Shown: in pieces, positions 17,066 to 24,629 of the stretch
How the letters are laid out: the number at the start of each line of letters is the position of its first letter
Position numbering within the stretch: position 1 is the stretch's first letter
From: Jatrophihabitans_A lederbergiae
Lineage (GTDB): Bacteria; Actinomycetota; Actinomycetes; Mycobacteriales; Jatrophihabitantaceae
DNA: 64,000 nt
Assembly: GCF_031845305.1 (NCBI RefSeq)
Contig: NZ_JAVREH010000002.1
Coordinates: 62,001-126,000 of the forward strand
Direction: 5' to 3'
Program-made: the position numbers and the translations under genes
Notes under the pieces: model-generated
Databases searched by the model: none
The model's input: the letters and a program-made list of their open reading frames with translations, nothing else
What the model was told of the DNA's origin: nothing

Positions 17066-17557
17066 CTACCGGTAGTTGTCGAACTGGAGCGCGACGCCGA
17101 AGTCGCCGGCCTTGAGCAGGGCGATGACGGCCTGCAGGTCATCGCGTTTCTTGCCCGAAACCCGTAGCTGGTCGCCCTGGATCTGGGCCTGGACACCCTT
17201 CGGTCCCTCGTCACGAATGGCCTTGGAGATCTTCTTGGCAATGTCGGTCTCGATGCCCTGCTTGAGCGAGCCGGTGACGACGTACTGCTTGCCGGACACC
17301 TTGGGCTCGTCCGCGTCCAGCGCCTTCAGCGAGATGGAGCGCTTGATGAGCTTCTCCTTGAACACCTCGAGGGCCGCTGCTGCCCGCTCCTCGGTGTCTG
17401 CCTTGATGGTGATGCCGAGCTCGCCGGACCACGCGATGCTCGCGTTCGTGCCACGGAAATCGAAGCGTTGAGACAGCTCTTTCGCCGCCTGATTCAGCGC
17501 GTTGTCTGCTTCTTGACGATCGATCTTGCTGACGACGTCAAAGGACGGATCTGCCAT
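17066..17557 (-). CDS. YajQ-family nucleotide-binding protein
   Basis: A 163-residue soluble protein of the YajQ/UPF0234 family with two RRM-like halves. Hallmarks are the N-terminus SFDVVSKIDRQEADNALNQA, the core FDFRGTN and the C-terminal FGVALQFDNYR. Xanthomonas homologues bind cyclic-di-GMP and act with a transcription factor; the actinobacterial role is unknown. ATG 17557 is preceded by AGGAGA. It is read towards rfbA. Confidence 0.93.
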   Translation of the reverse strand: MADPSFDVVSKIDRQEADNALNQAAKELSQRFDFRGTNASIAWSGELGITIKADTEERAAAALEVFKEKLIKRSISLKALDADEPKVSGKQYVVTGSLKQGIETDIAKKISKAIRDEGPKGVQAQIQGDQLRVSGKKRDDLQAVIALLKAGDFGVALQFDNYR

Positions 17558-17755
17558 GGTGGTCTCTCCTCACGTTCGCTGCCGGATCGGGTCTGCGCTA
17601 TCTGGACGGTAGCGGAGACGACTGCTGTCGTTACCGGTCGGCCACCCGGCGTAAGCGTTGCTAGCTGGTTCAGGGGTCCGGCGTGATGGGGGTCCACCTC
17701 GTGTATTCTCGTCTGCGCGGCGTGCTGGTAGCTGTCGGCGCGCGGCGTGTTTCAA

Positions 17756-17840
<85 letters not shown>

Positions 17841-17843
17841 GAC

Positions 17844-17874
17844 GAGGACTCTCCGGCGTCGCCGGAGAGTCCTC
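17844..17874 (+). terminator. Hairpin terminator of tRNA-Tyr
   Basis: Arms GAGGACTCTCCGGC (17844-17857) and GCCGGAGAGTCCTC (17861-17874) form a perfect 14-bp stem with a 3-base loop, starting 3 bases after the tRNA CCA. No T-run follows. Confidence 0.8.
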
Positions 17875-18024
17875 ACTGCCTTTCCGCCGGGTCTCTCTCT
17901 GCATGCGCAGACGGATCTCTCCTTGCGCGTAGCCGCTCTGTGCGTAGCCACAGCGCAGACATCAGATGTGGGAGTTTCGTAGCTTGGGGTTGCCAACCAA
18001 CTACATACTGTGCATACTTGAGGT

Positions 18025-18060
18025 GCCCTGGTGGTCGTTCCCCCGTGCGATCACCAGGGC
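18025..18060 (+). terminator. 13-bp hairpin in the tRNA-Tyr to tRNA-Thr spacer
   Basis: GCCCTGGTGGTCG and CGATCACCAGGGC pair over 13 positions (one G-U) with a 10-base loop and are followed by TTCTTC. It may end a short transcript. The rest of the 350-base spacer holds no gene that I can support. Confidence 0.5.
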
Positions 18061-18190
18061 TTCTTCATGCCCGATCGCTGGGGTGATTTCGAGATCTCCA
18101 CGTCGGTCGGGTAGAGTTCACCCGGCGTTCGAGACAGCGCGGTGACGGCGGCGCAGGCCGTGATCGAGGCAGTTGTTTCGCGCGTTGCCC

Positions 18191-18263
18191 GCCCCCTTAG
18201 CTCAGTCGGCAGAGCGTCTCCATGGTAAGGAGAAGGTCTACGGTTCGATTCCGTAAGGGGGCT
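18191..18263 (+). tRNA. tRNA-Thr (GGT)
   Basis: A 73-nt cloverleaf with acceptor stem GCCCCCT/AGGGGGC, anticodon stem TCTCC/GGAGA and loop ATGGTAA with GGT at 18224-18226. CCA is not encoded. It lies in the tRNA-Thr/tRNA-Met/rpmG arrangement known from other actinobacteria. Confidence 0.96.
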
Positions 18264-18349
18264 CTGGTTCGCTGGTGACGCGCTCCACGTGCTGCCAGCC
18301 GTTCCAAAGCAGGAGCAGGTCGGAATAGTGCGCCTGGGCACTGCATCAG

Positions 18350-18423
18350 GGCGGGGTAGCTCAGCCTGGTAGAGCAAGCGGCTCATAATCGCTGTGTCGC
18401 CGGTTCAAGTCCGGCCCTCGCTA
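18350..18423 (+). tRNA. tRNA-Met (CAT), elongator type
   Basis: A 74-nt cloverleaf with acceptor GGCGGGG/CCTCGCT (two G-U pairs), anticodon loop CTCATAA with CAT at 18384-18386 and T-arm GCCGG-TTCAAGT-CCGGC. The first pair G1-U72 and the absence of three G-C pairs in the anticodon stem argue against an initiator tRNA. CCA is not encoded. Confidence 0.93.
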
Positions 18424-18462
18424 CCGAATAGATCGCACGTTCACTCACCGGAAGGCACGACC

Positions 18463-18627
18463 GTGGCAGCCACAGACGTTCGACCCAAGATCACCTTGGC
18501 GTGTCAGGTGTGCAAGCACCGCAACTACATCACCAAGAAGAACCGGCGCAACGACCCCGACCGGTTGGACCTGAAGAAGTTCTGCCCCAACTGCGGCAAG
18601 CACACCGACCACCGCGAGACCCGCTAG
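18463..18627 (+). CDS. rpmG: 50S ribosomal protein L33 (zinc-binding form)
   Basis: A 54-residue large-subunit protein. Two Cys pairs, Cys14/Cys17 (CQVC) and Cys41/Cys44 (CPNC), show the zinc-ribbon (C+) form. GTG 18463 is the start: it gives the canonical AATDVRPKI N-terminus and has GGAAGG upstream; an in-frame extension to 18394 would run into tRNA-Met. It lies between tRNA-Met and hadA as in Mycobacterium (rpmG2-hadA). Confidence 0.95.
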   Translation: MAATDVRPKITLACQVCKHRNYITKKNRRNDPDRLDLKKFCPNCGKHTDHRETR

Positions 18628-18737
18628 TCCGGTTTCGACCAGGCTGGCGTCGTTCCCTCGGGAGCGGCGCCAGTCGTGGTTTCGGGTGGCTGCCCGCGGT
18701 CCGAAGCGACGCATGGCGGGTGGGATAGCGTGCGTCT

Positions 18738-19184
18738 ATGCCCCTTGATCAGTCATTCGTGGGTCGCGTGTACCCGCCCACCGAGCCTTACGAGGTCGGC
18801 CGCGAGAAGATCCGCGAGTTTGCCGACGCGATCGGTGATGAGAACGCTGCCTATCGCGATCCCGCAGCCGCCCGCGCCCTGGGATACCCGGATGTGATCG
18901 CCCCGCTCACCTTTCCGATCGTGATCACGATGCGGGCCGGCGCCCAGATCGTCACCGATCCCGAGCTGGGCCTGGACTATTCCAAGGTGGTCCACGGAGA
19001 GCAGCGGTTCGCGTACCAGCGCCCCGTGCGGGCCGGTGACGTGCTGCAGGTGGTGATCACCGTGGAGTCGATCCGGTCGGCGTCGGGCAACGACATCCTG
19101 ACCAACCGGGCGGACGTGCGGACGACGGACGGCGAGCTCGTGGTCACGGCATTCTCGACACTGGTGGCCAGGGGCACGGCATGA
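18738..19184 (+). CDS. hadA: MaoC-like (3R)-hydroxyacyl dehydratase subunit A
   Basis: Resembles mycobacterial HadA (Rv0635), the substrate-binding subunit of the FAS-II dehydratase heterodimer. The 148-residue single hot-dog domain starts with FVGRVYPPTEPYEVGREKI and has YPDVIAPLTFPIV, a typical HadA segment, but lacks the D-x4-H catalytic motif found in the partner. It overlaps hadB by four bases (ATGA), so the pair is surely co-translated. In an organism without evident mycolic acid genes here, the dimer may serve ordinary FAS or another acyl pathway. Confidence 0.85.
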   Translation: MPLDQSFVGRVYPPTEPYEVGREKIREFADAIGDENAAYRDPAAARALGYPDVIAPLTFPIVITMRAGAQIVTDPELGLDYSKVVHGEQRFAYQRPVRAGDVLQVVITVESIRSASGNDILTNRADVRTTDGELVVTAFSTLVARGTA

Positions 19185-19603
19185 TCCGTTACAGCGACGT
19201 CGCGGTAGGCACCGACCTGCCGTCTCAGACCTTCGAGCTGAGCCGTACGGACCTCGTCCGGTACGCGGGCGCGTCCGGTGACTTCAATCCCATTCACTGG
19301 AGTCAGGAAACGGCCGTCGGAGTGGGTCTGCCCGACGTCATCGCCCACGGCATGCTGACCATGGCGATGGTCGCGCGGGTCGCCACGGACTGGGTCGGCA
19401 ATCCCGGCGCGGTGCTTGACTACGGCGTGCGGTTCACCCGTCCGATAGTAGTGTCCTTCGGGTCGGCCGCGCGGCTGGAGGTTGGGGGAGTGGTGCGGTC
19501 GCTGAGCGAGGACGACGGCACTGCCGAGATCGGTCTGACGGCTACGATGGATGACCGGACCGTGCTGGCGAAGGCCCGCATCGTCGTTCGATTGGAGCGC
19601 TGA
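19181..19603 (+). CDS. hadB: MaoC-like (3R)-hydroxyacyl dehydratase subunit B
   Basis: Catalytic partner of HadA. The 140-residue protein is a single hot-dog hydratase with the hydratase-2 motif SGDFNPIHW; Asp34 and His39 are the expected catalytic dyad. IAHGMLTMAM and YGVRFTRPI are further family signatures. The ATG overlaps the hadA stop, and its stop overlaps the ATG of the acetyltransferase. The hadC gene that follows in mycobacteria is absent; the next gene is unrelated. Confidence 0.87.
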   Translation: MIRYSDVAVGTDLPSQTFELSRTDLVRYAGASGDFNPIHWSQETAVGVGLPDVIAHGMLTMAMVARVATDWVGNPGAVLDYGVRFTRPIVVSFGSAARLEVGGVVRSLSEDDGTAEIGLTATMDDRTVLAKARIVVRLER

Positions 19604-19893
19604 TGGCGAACGAGCAGATCGAGCTGGTGGACAACGAGGCAGCTGGCCGGTACGAGATTCACCTGGACGGCGAACTCGTCGGCCTCGCCGACTATGTGCG
19701 CCGAGGTGATGTGCTCGCGATCCCGCACACCGAGACCTCGCCGGAGTTCGGTGGTCGAGGACTGGCCAGCACGTTGGTCAAGTTCGGCCTCGACGACATC
19801 CGGGCTCGGGGCTTGCGCGTGCAGCCGGCGTGTCCGTTCGTCGCGGCGTACATCGAGAAGAACCCCGAGTACGCGGACCTCGTAACGAGCTGA
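19603..19893 (+). CDS. Small GNAT-type N-acetyltransferase domain protein
   Basis: A 96-residue protein of the minimal GNAT class (Gcn5-like, YidJ/Acetyltransf_CG type). It has the acetyl-CoA pyrophosphate-binding segment EFGGRGLASTLVKFGLDDIR and then the CPFVAAYIEKNPEY ending characteristic of this group. The substrate is unknown. The ATG overlaps the hadB stop (TGATG), so it is translated in the hadAB operon, the slot filled by hadC in mycobacteria. Confidence 0.88.
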   Translation: MANEQIELVDNEAAGRYEIHLDGELVGLADYVRRGDVLAIPHTETSPEFGGRGLASTLVKFGLDDIRARGLRVQPACPFVAAYIEKNPEYADLVTS

Positions 19894-19928
19894 GTCGGGC
19901 AACCGGCCTCAACCCACGGCCGACTCAG
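19890..19928. terminator. Bidirectional terminator between convergent genes
   Basis: CTGAGTCGG (19890-19898, overlapping the acetyltransferase stop) pairs with CCGACTCAG (19920-19928). Because CCGACTCAG recurs in each downstream 20-bp repeat, three alternative hairpins can form. It separates the hadAB transcript from the convergent aminotransferase gene. Confidence 0.6.
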
Positions 19929-19979
19929 CCTTCGGCTGGCCGACTCAGCCTTCGGCTGGCCGACTCAGCCTTCGGCTAT
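19920..19979. repeat. Three tandem 20-bp hairpin repeats
   Basis: The unit CCGACTCAGCCTTCGGCTGG occurs at 19920, 19940 and 19960 (third copy changed at its end). Each contains CAGCC-TTC-GGCTG, a 5-bp stem with a 3-base loop. The aminotransferase stop codon lies in the third copy. Confidence 0.85.
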
Positions 19980-21173
19980 GAAGCGCTGGATGCGTCCGAT
20001 GCCCTCGACGAGGTCCGCGTCGCCCAGCGCGTAGGACAGGCGAAGGTAACCCGGAGTTCCGAACGCCTCGCCTGGTACGACCGCGACCTCGACCTCGTCC
20101 AGGATCAGCGCCGCCAGCTCAGCCGACGTCGCGGCCGTCTTGCCACGCAGCGTCCGGCCGAGCAGGCCCTTCACCTGGGGGTAGGCGTAGAACGCGCCGC
20201 CGGGCTCAGGGCAGATCACGCCGTCGATGGCCGACAGCATCTCGACCATCGTCCTGCGCCTGCGATCGAATGCTTCGCGCATCGCGGCCACGGCGGAGAG
20301 GTCGCCGGTGAGGGCAGCCAGCGCCGCGGCCTGAGCGACGTTCGACACGTTCGAGGTGGCGTGGGACTGCAGATTCGAGGCGGCCCGCACGACGTCGGTC
20401 GGGGCGATGAGCCAGCCGACCCGCCAGCCGGTCATCGCGTACGTCTTGGCGACGCCGTTCAGCACGACGACCCGGTCGGTCAGCTCCGGAACGGCGGTCG
20501 CGATGGAGAGGTGCTCGCTGTCGCCGTACACCAGGTGCTCGTAGATCTCGTCCGTGACGACCCACAGGCCGTGCGAGGCCGCCCACCGGCCGATCTCGCG
20601 CACCAGCGCAGGCGGGAACACGGCGCCGGAGGGGTTCGAGGGGGATACGAACAGCAGGACCTTCGTCCGGTCCGTCCGAGCGGCTTCCAGCTGGTCCACG
20701 CCGACGAGGTAGCCGGTGGTCTCGTCCGTCATCACCGGGACAGGCACGCCGCCGGCCAGCTGGATCGCTTCGGGGTAGGTGGTCCAGAACGGGGCAACCA
20801 GCAGCACCTCGTCGCCCGGGTCCAGCAGCGTCGCGAAGGCGTTGTATACAGCCTGCTTGCCGCCGTTGGTGATCAGCACCTGCGACGCGTCGACGGCATA
20901 GCCGCTGTCACGCAGCGTCTTGGCCGCGACCGCCTCGCGGAGTTCCGGCAGGCCGGGAACCGGGGTGTAACGGTGGTACCTGGGTAGCGCCGCAGCCTGC
21001 ACCGCGGCATCGACGATGTACTGCGGTGTGGAGAAGTCCGGCTCGCCGGCGCCGAAGCCGATCACCGGTCGTCCGGCGGCCTTGAGGGCCTTGGCCTTGG
21101 AGTCGACGGCCAGGGTGGCGGACTCGGCGATGGCTGCAATACGGTCAGAGATGCGGGTACCCATGCCTTCCAT
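19965..21173 (-). CDS. PLP-dependent aminotransferase (aspartate aminotransferase type)
   Basis: A fold-type I class I/II aminotransferase of 402 residues. The PLP Schiff-base lysine is Lys243 in VAKTYAMTGWR. SPSNPSG has the substrate/PLP Asn180, and Asp208 and Tyr211 lie in VTDEIYEHL. FGAGEPDFSTP near residue 40 is the usual N-terminal motif of the AAT-Ib group, which includes aspartate/prephenate aminotransferases. The start is ATG 21173 with GGAAC upstream; ATG 21164 is possible. It converges with the hadAB operon. Confidence 0.9.
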   Translation of the reverse strand: MEGMGTRISDRIAAIAESATLAVDSKAKALKAAGRPVIGFGAGEPDFSTPQYIVDAAVQAAALPRYHRYTPVPGLPELREAVAAKTLRDSGYAVDASQVLITNGGKQAVYNAFATLLDPGDEVLLVAPFWTTYPEAIQLAGGVPVPVMTDETTGYLVGVDQLEAARTDRTKVLLFVSPSNPSGAVFPPALVREIGRWAASHGLWVVTDEIYEHLVYGDSEHLSIATAVPELTDRVVVLNGVAKTYAMTGWRVGWLIAPTDVVRAASNLQSHATSNVSNVAQAAALAALTGDLSAVAAMREAFDRRRRTMVEMLSAIDGVICPEPGGAFYAYPQVKGLLGRTLRGKTAATSAELAALILDEVEVAVVPGEAFGTPGYLRLSYALGDADLVEGIGRIQRFIAEG

Positions 21174-21400
21174 GGTTCCAGACGTCCCGGACCGGTTTTC
21201 CCGCGCGTGCCCGGTTCCCGAGTTGTGGGATTGTCCCGGCTTTGGACAAGGCGGACCGACCCTTTACACTGGCTACTCGGGTCCTCTGTGGCCGTGCGCC
21301 AGCGTGCGCGCAATCGGTATTTATTCGACGGTTGCGGGGCACAGGCTCTCGGCAGGCTGGGATCCGCCTTGGACGGAGCCGGTCACAACCGGCTCGCCAA

Positions 21401-21473
21401 AGGGGCGTGGCTCAATTGGTAGAGCACCGGTCTCCAAAACCGGCGGTTGCAGGTTCAAGTCCTGTCGCCCCTG
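21401..21473 (+). tRNA. tRNA-Trp (CCA)
   Basis: A 73-nt cloverleaf with a perfect acceptor stem AGGGGCG/CGCCCCT, discriminator G, anticodon loop CTCCAAA with CCA at 21434-21436 and T-arm GCAGG-TTCAAGT-CCTGT. It lies just before secE, as in many actinobacteria. Confidence 0.97.
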
Positions 21474-21535
21474 CGCCATCAGCGTCGTCGGCGCTCACGC
21501 GAGTGAGCGTCGGGGCGCGCCCGAGAGGAGAAACG

Positions 21536-21817
21536 GTGACTGAGACACAGGCTGCGCCCGCGTCATCTTCGCGGCCCGACAAGGGCACGAATGGCGGCGG
21601 GCTGGGCGCCCTGCTGCGCTGGCTGCCGAACCTGATCCGAGCGCTGCAACGGCGGACGCGCGAGACGGTCTCAGAGATGCGCAAGGTTTTGTGGCCCTCT
21701 CGCAAAGAGATGACCACCTACACCATCGTCGTGCTGGCGTTCGTCGTGATCATGGTGACTGTGGTTGCGTTGCTCGATTTCGGGCTCGCCAAGGCGGTCA
21801 TCGCGGTATTCGGCTAG
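21536..21817 (+). CDS. secE: Preprotein translocase subunit SecE
   Basis: A 93-residue protein with a hydrophilic N-terminal half, the conserved amphipathic stretch ETVSEMRKVLWPSRKEM and one C-terminal transmembrane helix (TIVVLAFVVIMVTVVALLDF). This is the one-helix form of SecE, which clamps SecY. The start is GTG 21536, seven bases after GAGAGGAG; the longer open frame reaches back into tRNA-Trp and is rejected. It precedes nusG, as nearly always in bacteria. Confidence 0.95.
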   Translation: MTETQAAPASSSRPDKGTNGGGLGALLRWLPNLIRALQRRTRETVSEMRKVLWPSRKEMTTYTIVVLAFVVIMVTVVALLDFGLAKAVIAVFG

Positions 21818-21865
21818 CCGGGCGCCGCAGCCCCTCGCACGACGGTCCGCATCCGAGATCGATCC

Positions 21866-21907
21866 ATGAGACAGCTTCACGAGATAGCAAGGAAAGAGTG
21901 CCTGTGA
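21866..21907 (+). CDS. Possible 13-codon coupling ORF before nusG
   Basis: ATG 21866 opens MRQLHEIARKECL, whose TGA (21905-21907) overlaps the nusG GTG in a GTGA motif. The nusG ribosome-binding site (AAGGAAAG) lies inside it. No strong Shine-Dalgarno precedes this ATG. It could be chance or a reinitiation device. Confidence 0.3.
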   Translation: MRQLHEIARKECL

Positions 21908-22839
21908 CCGAGTTCGACAACCACGCTGCCGACGACGCGGCTGGTGACACCGCGCCGGACGAGGGACCCCTCGATACCGGCAACGCTGGAGCGGACGCGA
22001 TCAGCCTGCCCGAGCCGGATGTCGAGGACCAGGTCTACGGCGTGACCGCCGAGGACAAGTACAACGCGGCCGCCGAGGAACAGGCGGACACCTCCTGGGC
22101 CGAGGCCGCCGCCGAACTCGGGGCTACCGAGCTTGCAAGCAGCGAGGAGGCGGACGGCGGCGACACCTCAGACACCGACGTTCCGGACGCCGACGTTCCG
22201 GACGCCGGCGAGCCCGACGAGGACGCTGATCCGGTCGAAGAGCTTCGCGCTCAGCTCCGCCGGGCTCCGGGTGACTGGTTCGTCGTGCACTCGTACGCGG
22301 GCTACGAGAACAAGGTCAAGACCAATCTCGAGAGCCGCATCTCCTCCCTCGACATGGAGGACTACATCTACCAGGTCGAGGTTCCCACCGAAGAGGTGGT
22401 GGAGATCAAGAACGGCAAGCGGCAGCAGGTCAACCGCAAGGTTTTCCCCGGCTACATCCTGGTGCGGATGGATCTCACCGACGACTCGTGGGGCGCCGTG
22501 CGGAACACGCCCGGTGTTACCGGGTTCGTCGGTGCGACCTCCAAGCCCTCGCCGCTGTCCATGGACGAGGTCATCAAGATCCTGGCTCCCACCGCGCAGA
22601 AGGCTGCGGCACCCGGCAAGGGTGGCGCGGGCGCGGCCGAGGGTGCCGGCCAGTCCGCCGTGGCGGTCGTCGACTTCGAGATCGGGGAGTCGGTCACCGT
22701 CATGGACGGCCCGTTCGCGACGCTGCCGGCCACCATCAACGAGATCGACTCACTGCACTCCAAGCTGAAGGTGCTGGTTTCGATCTTCGGCCGTGAAACC
22801 CCGGTCGAGTTGTCGTTCGCCCAGGTTTCGAAGATCTAG
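21904..22839 (+). CDS. nusG: Transcription termination/antitermination factor NusG
   Basis: The NusG paralogue of Spt5 binds RNA polymerase at the clamp and links it to ribosomes or Rho. The 311-residue protein has an acidic, low-complexity N-terminal extension of about 115 residues with repeated DVPDA motifs, an NGN domain starting at DWFVVHSYAGYENKVKTNL, and a C-terminal KOW domain (GESVTVMDGPFATLPATI). The extension is typical of actinobacteria. GTG 21904 is favoured over GTG 21898 because AAGGAAAG ends 8 bases before the former and is almost adjacent to the latter. Confidence 0.95.
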   Translation: MTEFDNHAADDAAGDTAPDEGPLDTGNAGADAISLPEPDVEDQVYGVTAEDKYNAAAEEQADTSWAEAAAELGATELASSEEADGGDTSDTDVPDADVPDAGEPDEDADPVEELRAQLRRAPGDWFVVHSYAGYENKVKTNLESRISSLDMEDYIYQVEVPTEEVVEIKNGKRQQVNRKVFPGYILVRMDLTDDSWGAVRNTPGVTGFVGATSKPSPLSMDEVIKILAPTAQKAAAPGKGGAGAAEGAGQSAVAVVDFEIGESVTVMDGPFATLPATINEIDSLHSKLKVLVSIFGRETPVELSFAQVSKI

Positions 22840-22888
22840 CCAATCCGCCGTCCAGCAAGAACCAGCCAACCAGAAGAAGAGAACACCA

Positions 22889-23320
22889 ATGCCTCCCAAG
22901 AAGAAGCTCACCGCGGTCATCAAGCTGCAGATCAAGGCCGGCGCCGCCAACCCGGCCCCGCCGGTCGGTCCGGCGCTGGGCCAGCACGGCGTCAACATCA
23001 TGGAGTTCTGCAAGGCCTACAACGCCGCGACCGAAGCGCAGCGTGGCCAGGTCGTACCGGTCGAGATCTCGGTGTACGAAGACCGGTCCTTTACCTTCGT
23101 CACGAAGACCCCGCCCGCCGCGCGGCTGCTGCTGCAGGCCGCCGGTGTCGAGAAGGGCTCTGGCGAGCCGCACAAGACCAAGGTCGCCAAGGTGACCCAG
23201 GCCCAGCTGCGTGAGATCGCCCAGACCAAGATGGAAGACCTCAACGCCAACGACGTCGACCAGGCGGCGAAGATCATCGCGGGTACTGCCCGTTCGATGG
23301 GAATCACCATCTCGGACTAG
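22889..23320 (+). CDS. rplK: 50S ribosomal protein L11
   Basis: A 143-residue protein of the GTPase-associated centre that binds 23S rRNA helices 43-44 with L10 and contacts EF-G; it is also needed for RelA activation and thiopeptide sensitivity. The N-terminal Pro-rich domain (AANPAPPVGPALGQHGVNIMEF) and the C-terminal RNA-binding domain (AGTARSMGITI) are intact. The ATG at 22889 follows a weak AGAAGAAGAG site. The 174 bases to rplA are more than usual for this pair. Confidence 0.97.
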   Translation: MPPKKKLTAVIKLQIKAGAANPAPPVGPALGQHGVNIMEFCKAYNAATEAQRGQVVPVEISVYEDRSFTFVTKTPPAARLLLQAAGVEKGSGEPHKTKVAKVTQAQLREIAQTKMEDLNANDVDQAAKIIAGTARSMGITISD

Positions 23321-23333
23321 TCGTTCTCGATAA

Positions 23334-23371
23334 GGTCGCCTAGCCGATAATGGTCGCCCAGCTAGGCGGCC
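23334..23371 (+). other. Intercistronic hairpin between rplK and rplA
   Basis: GGTCGCCTAGC (23334-23344) pairs with GCTAGGCGGCC (23361-23371) over 11 positions including one U-G, with a 16-base loop. It may be a processing, attenuation or L1-binding element; nothing in the sequence decides which. Confidence 0.45.
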
Positions 23372-23494
23372 GATCCGTACGACAGCGTGATCCTTAGCGC
23401 ACTGTCGGCACGGCAGCAGGATGAAGGGCAGCAAGTAGGTGGGAGGACGCCGATGGTCGGCGCCCGTCAGACCACGGCAAATGGGAGTGCAATC

Positions 23495-24214
23495 ATGGCA
23501 AAGCGCAGCAAGGCCTACGAGGCCGCCGCCAAGCTCATCGAAGAAGACAAGATCTACAGCCCGCTGGAGGCCGCGAACCTGGCCGTCCAGGCGTCGCCGT
23601 CAAAGTTCGACGGCACGGTCGAGGTCGCCATGCGGCTCGGCGTGGACCCTCGCAAGGCCGACCAGATGGTGCGTGGCACGGTCAGCCTGCCGCACGGCAC
23701 CGGCAAGACCGCTCGGGTCATCGTGTTCGCGACCGGCGCCCAGGCCGAGGCCGCCCGTGCCGCGGGAGCCGACAAGGTCGGCAGCGACGACCTGATCCAG
23801 GAGATCACCGACGGCTACCTGGACTTCGACGCGGCCATCGCCACGCCGGACCAGATGGCCAAGGTCGGGCGCATCGCCCGGATCCTCGGCCCGCGCGGTT
23901 TGATGCCGAACCCGAAGACCGGCACCGTCACCCCGGACGTCGCCAAGGCAGTCACCGACATCAAGGGCGGCAAGATCACCTTCCGCGTGGACAAGCAGGC
24001 CAACCTGCACCTGATCATCGGCAAGGCATCCTTCTCGGCCGATCAGCTCGTCGAGAACTACGGTGCCGCGCTGGACGAGGTGCTGCGGGCAAAGCCGGCC
24101 TCGTCGAAGGGCAAGTTCCTCAAGAAGATCGTCTTCTCCACCACGATGGGCCCCGGCATTCCGGTGGACACCAACCGCACCCGCAACCTGACGGAGGACG
24201 TCGCGCAGGCCTAG
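23495..24214 (+). CDS. rplA: 50S ribosomal protein L1
   Basis: A 239-residue protein of the mobile L1 stalk at the E site and, in other bacteria, a translational repressor of the L11-L1 mRNA. Signatures are the MAKRSKAYEAA N-terminus and RILGPRGLMPNPKTGTVTPDV. ATG 23495 gives the canonical start and has GGGAG 7 bases upstream. In-frame ATG 23453, with a stronger GGGAGGA, would add 14 residues and deserves testing. The gene is followed by two very stable hairpins and then the accessory operon, not by rplJ. Confidence 0.96.
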   Translation: MAKRSKAYEAAAKLIEEDKIYSPLEAANLAVQASPSKFDGTVEVAMRLGVDPRKADQMVRGTVSLPHGTGKTARVIVFATGAQAEAARAAGADKVGSDDLIQEITDGYLDFDAAIATPDQMAKVGRIARILGPRGLMPNPKTGTVTPDVAKAVTDIKGGKITFRVDKQANLHLIIGKASFSADQLVENYGAALDEVLRAKPASSKGKFLKKIVFSTTMGPGIPVDTNRTRNLTEDVAQA

Positions 24215-24232
24215 CGGTCAGCGACGCAGGGT

Positions 24233-24260
24233 GGCTCGTCCGCCGGCCGGCGGACGAGCC
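24233..24260. terminator. 28-bp perfect palindrome after rplA
   Basis: GGCTCGTCCGCCGG followed directly by its exact complement (24247-24260) forms a spacerless GC-rich dyad. As RNA it folds with a short loop. It begins 19 bases after the rplA stop and probably acts with the next hairpin as a terminator. Confidence 0.75.
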
Positions 24261-24265
24261 ATTCA

Positions 24266-24301
24266 ACAGTAGGGGCGGGCAGCGATGCCCGCCCCTACTG
24301 T
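24266..24301 (+). terminator. 15-bp hairpin terminator of the rplKA transcript
   Basis: ACAGTAGGGGCGGGC (24266-24280) and GCCCGCCCCTACTGT (24287-24301) form a perfect 15-bp stem with loop AGCGAT. There is no T-run, as is usual in high-GC actinobacteria. It isolates rplKA from the accessory operon. Confidence 0.85.
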
Positions 24302-24629
24302 CATGTGCGGCCGCGGAACCCGGCCGCCTGAGCATGTGCTCGGCCAACCGGATGCCGGCCACCCGCTCAGCGCATGTCCATCCGAGTCGATGGCGCATCC
24401 CCCCGGGGCCGAGTGAGTGGTACCGCCCACTGATCAGTTGAGCGTTCATGGCGGCCGCCTGATACCTCGGATCCCCGGATTCCAGGACTCCCGCCCGATG
24501 CTGATGCGTTGGGCAGATGTATCAAGATCAGCCGCGAAGCCTCCTTCTCATACGGCTGGCACGCCTTAGGCTCACCGGCTAACGGCCGGCCGGCACGATC
24601 CGGGGAGTGACATCACAGGTGAGGCGTCC
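24302..24629 (+). other. Promoter-bearing gap before the accessory operon
   Basis: No gene is supportable here. The region is slightly richer in A/T near 24500-24570 and must contain the promoter of the sigma-factor operon, because a terminator closes the rplKA side. I cannot define -35/-10 elements; an ECF-type autoregulated promoter (AAC near -35) is not obvious. Confidence 0.35.

Noticed and set aside
17841..18190. Open frame spanning tRNA-Tyr and the following spacer
   Set aside because: It reads through a tRNA and a perfect terminator hairpin and has no protein-like composition.
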